From Batkoa obscura (taxonomy: Eukaryota; Entomophthoromycota; Entomophthoromycetes; Entomophthorales; Batkoaceae): a stretch of DNA of 44,129 nt. The DNA lies in contig JASVEC010000135.1 in assembly GCA_030770535.1 (NCBI GenBank), forward strand, positions 1 through 44,129, read 5' to 3'. Below, piece after piece: positions 40,949-44,129 of this stretch (the first letter of the stretch is position 1; every line of letters begins with the position of its first letter). The position numbers and the translations under genes were made by a program. Under the pieces are notes generated by a model. It was not told where the DNA came from. It did no database searches and saw only the letters and a list, made by a program, of their open reading frames with translations.

Positions 40949-41450
40949 TTAAGTTTTTACTTGTGCTTTTTCCAACTTAGAGATCTCGTCCCCTTGATAG
41001 TAGCCAAAAATTGTAGAATATCTTTCCTTTGTTTCATACAAATTAATAAAACTATTCATATTTGTTTTATTTTCCTGAATCAACGGTATATCATCATTTT
41101 GAGGATCTGCTTCCTCCTTTATCCTTGATTGCCTTCTGTATATGGTAAATATGATCATAAAACCAAGGACTACCAATACTATTAATCCAAGGGTAATTCC
41201 TGTAATCAATGGTACATTAATTGTTGATGGAGTGATATCCGTGGTATTACTTAATGCTATATTTTTATTGACTGAAATTTCTGATCCTTGATTTCTTTTG
41301 TCTAGCCTTTGGATATAGTACACTGGATTGAAATTTATTTTTTGGTGTTTAGTAAGGGAGTATTTACATTGGCGTTGGCAAGTGGAATGGGATAGCTTGT
41401 TTTATTAGAGATATAATTAAGAATAAATTAATCAAACTGTGGTAGCTCAT
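40949..41450 (-). CDS. Small type I membrane protein, unknown function
   Basis: Two exons, 41450-41368 and 41306-40949, separated by a 61-nt intron (gtaaat...aaag), give 146 aa. Exon 1 encodes a signal peptide, MSYHSLINLFLIISLIKQAI, that the downstream frame alone lacks, and the splice phase fits exactly. A dibasic LDKR right after the junction could be a Kex2 site. A short Asn/Thr/Ser extracellular stretch follows, then one transmembrane helix, ITLGLIVLVVLGFMIIFTIY, a basic stop-transfer RRQSR and a tail of about 60 acidic and polar residues. Topology resembles fungal wall-stress sensors of the Wsc/Mid2 kind, but the outer domain is far too short (about 40 residues) and lacks cysteines. I do not assign a family. 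Confidence 0.65.
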
Positions 41451-42794
41451 GCTATTTATTGAATATTTTTAAATAAAACTTTTATAAATTTAAATTTAGA
41501 GTTGTATATTTTATATATTTTATACATTTTGATATTATTAGTAATTTTTTGTTCAATAATTAATTATATAAAAATATTATTTCACTTACTATATTTAGTA
41601 AGCAATTAAACAATTCATTTATTTTTGACTATTCAATAATCAAATTACCACTTTTAATCATTATATAATTAATTGATTATTACTATTTATACGAAATGAA
41701 ATTGTCATAAGGTTTGGGAGAATTGCTAAATTCGAATTGTACAATTAGCTTATGAGAAACAATTAATTATAGATATTAAAATGATATAATTGATTGATTT
41801 TCAAAAATAGATAATATAAAACAAGAAATATGTCCATTCGGGATGCTCATCTTTTAGTAAGATATATAGTTTTTAAATGAACTTATTACAATAAATTAAT
41901 ATATTCTTACGTTTCCAAAATGATTAAATACAATGTTCATGGGAAAAAGCACTAAAAAAATATATGTGAATCATAATATGTTATAATTAATAATTAATAA
42001 CTATAGTAAAGTTAGTTTATATAGTTTTCCCTTTTTTCATACTAAAACTAGTTTTTGATTTATATTGAATTGCTAATTTATGAACAAATATTGTTACTTC
42101 ATATCAATAGATAACTTAAATATTAACACATTAAATTATTATAGTTAAAATTGACTAATTCATCAGCTCAATTAGCACTCTATTACTTACTAAAATTATA
42201 TATAGCCTTTTCTATTCATGAATCACCCAATTATTCAGTGCATAATAGAATTCAAATACAATCTCTACTCAGATAGTTATTATACAAATAGGACCTAGAA
42301 TATGTATACATTAATATAAAGTCAATATAAAAAACTAGGAAAATTTACTATAATAAAATAAAAAACTTGAAAGGATCGTTGGAAAAAAGCCCTTTTAGTA
42401 ATTCTCAAATAAATGGTATTTATAGACCATACGGGATACTAGACTATTTAATATCTAGATTTAATGGGAAGTTATGAAGAGATTGTAGAAGCAAATTACA
42501 TGAGAATAAACTTGCACGTAGATCTATTTCGTTGAGTTGATTTGAATCTCAAGTTGTATATCTATCCAAATAAAGTGGTCCAATCTATTAAGTTTTTTAT
42601 TTTGTTAGCTTTAAACGTTATTGAATAATAGAATACCAAATCGCAAATTATTTATGTTTGAAATACCTTAGAGTATATAAATACTAGTAAAATATATTTA
42701 ATAAACTACAAAACAGTAAAACAAAAATACCAATCTAAAATATAATATATATAATTAAGCTATTTTATAAAGCATAGAGTATAATAGGTGAAGT
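41451..42794. other. Intergenic, extremely AT-rich
   Basis: About 1.3 kb with almost no G or C, particularly 41460-42100. Frames are closed on both strands. A T-loop-like motif at 42540-42552 does not sit in a tRNA fold. No feature supported. Confidence 0.4.
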
Positions 42795-43542
42795 TCAATG
42801 ACTAACAATAGGAAAATCCCTTGTGAATATATCCATGAATTTATCCAATGGCGCTTGAAGAGTGGCGATAATGCTTTTGTATGGGAATTTAATAGCTACT
42901 CCAGGATGAGGTCTAATCATAATTAGTAAATAAAAATAAAAATGCTAATATCAATTACCTGGTTGGAACTTTCGATCGTTTATATATAAAGGATTTAGTA
43001 ATATCTTCTTTTTCATGATCAGTCAACTTTTCGATTAACTTGGGTAAGATTTCTTTTTCTTCTTTTTCCGAATGGGCAATGAAACTCTAAAAACAATTAA
43101 ATAATCTTTATATTTATATAACCTTTACCTCGACAATTGTTATAAGAATCTTATAGAATCCTTCAGAACCAACTTCAGAGTAATAATTTGGTAGCTTGCG
43201 AAGCTCCTTTTCCAGATTGCGGTGCTCATTTAAATTCTGAATATATGTGTATTCCCCAAGTTTATCTTTTATTACTGGATATACTGTTAATTCCTCAGCA
43301 ATGTTATGAACCGAAACTAAAAGATCACATTAGTTATTGATGTTTTTGTCTACATAAAAATTACTTTGGCGTATTATTTCGTTGCTCAACTTTATTTTAT
43401 GACATTCCAAAGACAGCTTTAGAAACTCTTCAAATAAATATTTTATTAAATTGTGATCTTTCTTTATTGAAGTTATGAGATTTTCATCCAAAGTATGCGA
43501 AAATCTACTTAAATTTAATATTAAACTTTCTTGACTTGACAT
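42795..43542 (-). CDS. Hemerythrin-like (HHE) domain protein
   Basis: Four exons (43542-43365, 43316-43129, 43086-42959, 42912-42795) join in frame to 203 aa; introns are 48, 42 and 46 nt, the shortest group in the window. The HHE pattern is clear: IKKDHNLIKYLFEEF (His30), ISVHNIAEELTVYPVI (His63, Glu67), NLNEHRNLEKEL (His91) and FIAHSEKEEKEILPKL (His127, Glu131). These residues normally bind two irons in a four-helix bundle. Fungal HHE proteins are mostly uncharacterised and are linked to oxygen, nitric oxide or iron handling. No signal peptide is visible, so a cytosolic protein is expected. The C-terminal 40 residues (RPHPGVAIKFPYKSI onward) follow the domain in many fungal members. Confidence 0.87.
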
Positions 43543-43837
43543 TTTAAAGACATCAAGCTTTGGATACTACTTGCTTTATTATATATGATTTTAAGTTATT
43601 TGGTAATAATTTGCTAATTCTTTAATAAACTACAAAAAAAGGATTCTTCCTAGCTTATGCATTAAAAATAGGAATATTTTATCAAGGTTTAAAACATTGA
43701 ATTATAATTACAATCTAAATACTTTCTTAAGTAGCCTATTAACCGCCAGAACTTCAACCCAAAAATGCATTCCAGATTATCACCAATTCTTTTTGAAATG
43801 TATTATATATCTTGAGCAGTAGCTTGAGAAATTATAT
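43543..43837. other. Promoter-side spacer of the HHE gene
   Basis: AT-rich DNA upstream of the start codon. No motif is assigned. Confidence 0.4.
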
Positions 43838-43946
43838 ATATGAAGATGTATTTTTATGTTTAAATTTTACTTTCCCATTTTTTAAGTACTATTTGAGTGG
43901 AAAGACTGTTAGTAAAATTCTTAAACAAAAAAATACATCCCCATAT
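43838..43946. mobile_element. GGGG-MITE copy 13 with matching arms (101 bp, TSD ATAT)
   Basis: The element 43842-43942 runs from GAAGATGTATTTTTATGTTT to AAAAAAATACATCCCC, flanked by ATAT (43838-43841, 43943-43946). Both ends carry the same arm (GTTTAA.ATTTTAC on the left and its inverse GTAAAATTCTTAAAC on the right), unlike the other copies where the arms differ. It looks like a recombinant with a longer terminal repeat. Confidence 0.83.
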
Positions 43947-44129
43947 CATGAACAATATGTGGGAAATATTGGTAATAAATCTGCAAAACTTTTAGAAAAA
44001 AAAGTTCAAAAATTACCACTTTAACTATAGCTAAATATAAAACAATATTTTATTTTATTAAATGCATTAGGAATATTGTAATATTGTACAGTAATATATA
44101 AAATATTTTATTTTTATACTCTGTAATAA
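43947..44129. other. AT-rich end of window
   Basis: No feature is seen. The plus-strand frame that crosses the MITE and ends at 44024 is chance. Confidence 0.4.

Noticed and set aside
42530-42560. T-loop-like GATTCAAATC on the minus strand as a tRNA
   Set aside because: The flanking bases do not pair into a T stem and no anticodon or acceptor arms are present.
1-44129. Retrovirus-like, LTR or capsid-bearing elements
   Set aside because: No reverse transcriptase, integrase, protease-polyprotein or long direct repeats were found; the mobile DNA here is a cut-and-paste transposon and MITEs.

Overview
The window reads as a nuclear contig from a strongly AT-rich fungus. Housekeeping genes are split by very short GT-AG introns: I modelled 29, of 42 to 102 nt. 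Polyadenylated-style eukaryotic gene spacing is present and there are no bacterial operons. A fungal-type trypsin, an F-box/LRR relic, a Flx1/SLC25A32 carrier, Lag1, eIF2B-delta and a DHA2 transporter together suggest an early-diverging filamentous fungus. An Entomophthoromycotina (Conidiobolus-like) source is my best guess. That is inference from AT-richness and gene content, not something the sequence proves.

Layout. 0-6.4 kb: the 3' end of an unknown gene, a frameshifted F-box/LRR gene, a secreted S28 serine peptidase (minus), a small gene relic and a mitochondrial PTC7-like PP2C phosphatase. 6.4-8.9 kb: a CLD1/ABHD4-type alpha/beta hydrolase and a true lipase, tail to tail. 8.9-13.8 kb: a gene-poor stretch holding six copies of a ~97-bp inverted-repeat element (MITE), two of them nested. 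13.8-19.6 kb: three intron-rich housekeeping genes, all on the minus strand: a mitochondrial folate/FAD-type carrier (7 exons), eIF2B delta (6 exons) and a Lag1 ceramide synthase (5 exons). 20.7-23.8 kb: MITEs and one apparently whole 2.46-kb DNA transposon with a 567-aa DDE/D transposase. 24.4-27.7 kb: an intronless gene for a secreted protein of 17 tandem six-cysteine modules. 28.3-30 kb: a DHA2-family MFS exporter. 32.1-33.0 kb: a trypsin-like protease. 34.9-35.7 kb: a two-finger C2H2 regulator. 38.7-39.9 kb: a second lipase, paralogous to the first. 40.9-41.5 kb: a small type I membrane protein. 42.8-43.5 kb: a hemerythrin (HHE) domain protein.

How the parts relate. Proteins for outside the cell (S28 peptidase, trypsin, six-cysteine repeat protein), two lipases and an exporter fit a lifestyle of breaking down protein and lipid, but they are scattered and not a visible cluster. 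Phosphatase, carrier and CLD1-like hydrolase point to mitochondria and phospholipid remodelling; Lag1 makes ceramide in the ER.

The two most distinctive things are the 17-module cysteine-rich protein, which I cannot assign to a known family, and the link between the ubiquitous GGGG...CCCC MITEs and the nearby transposon. Both have GGGG/CCCC ends, 4-bp target duplications and a shared subterminal motif. No retrovirus-like, LTR or Polinton element, CRISPR, rRNA or convincing tRNA was seen.
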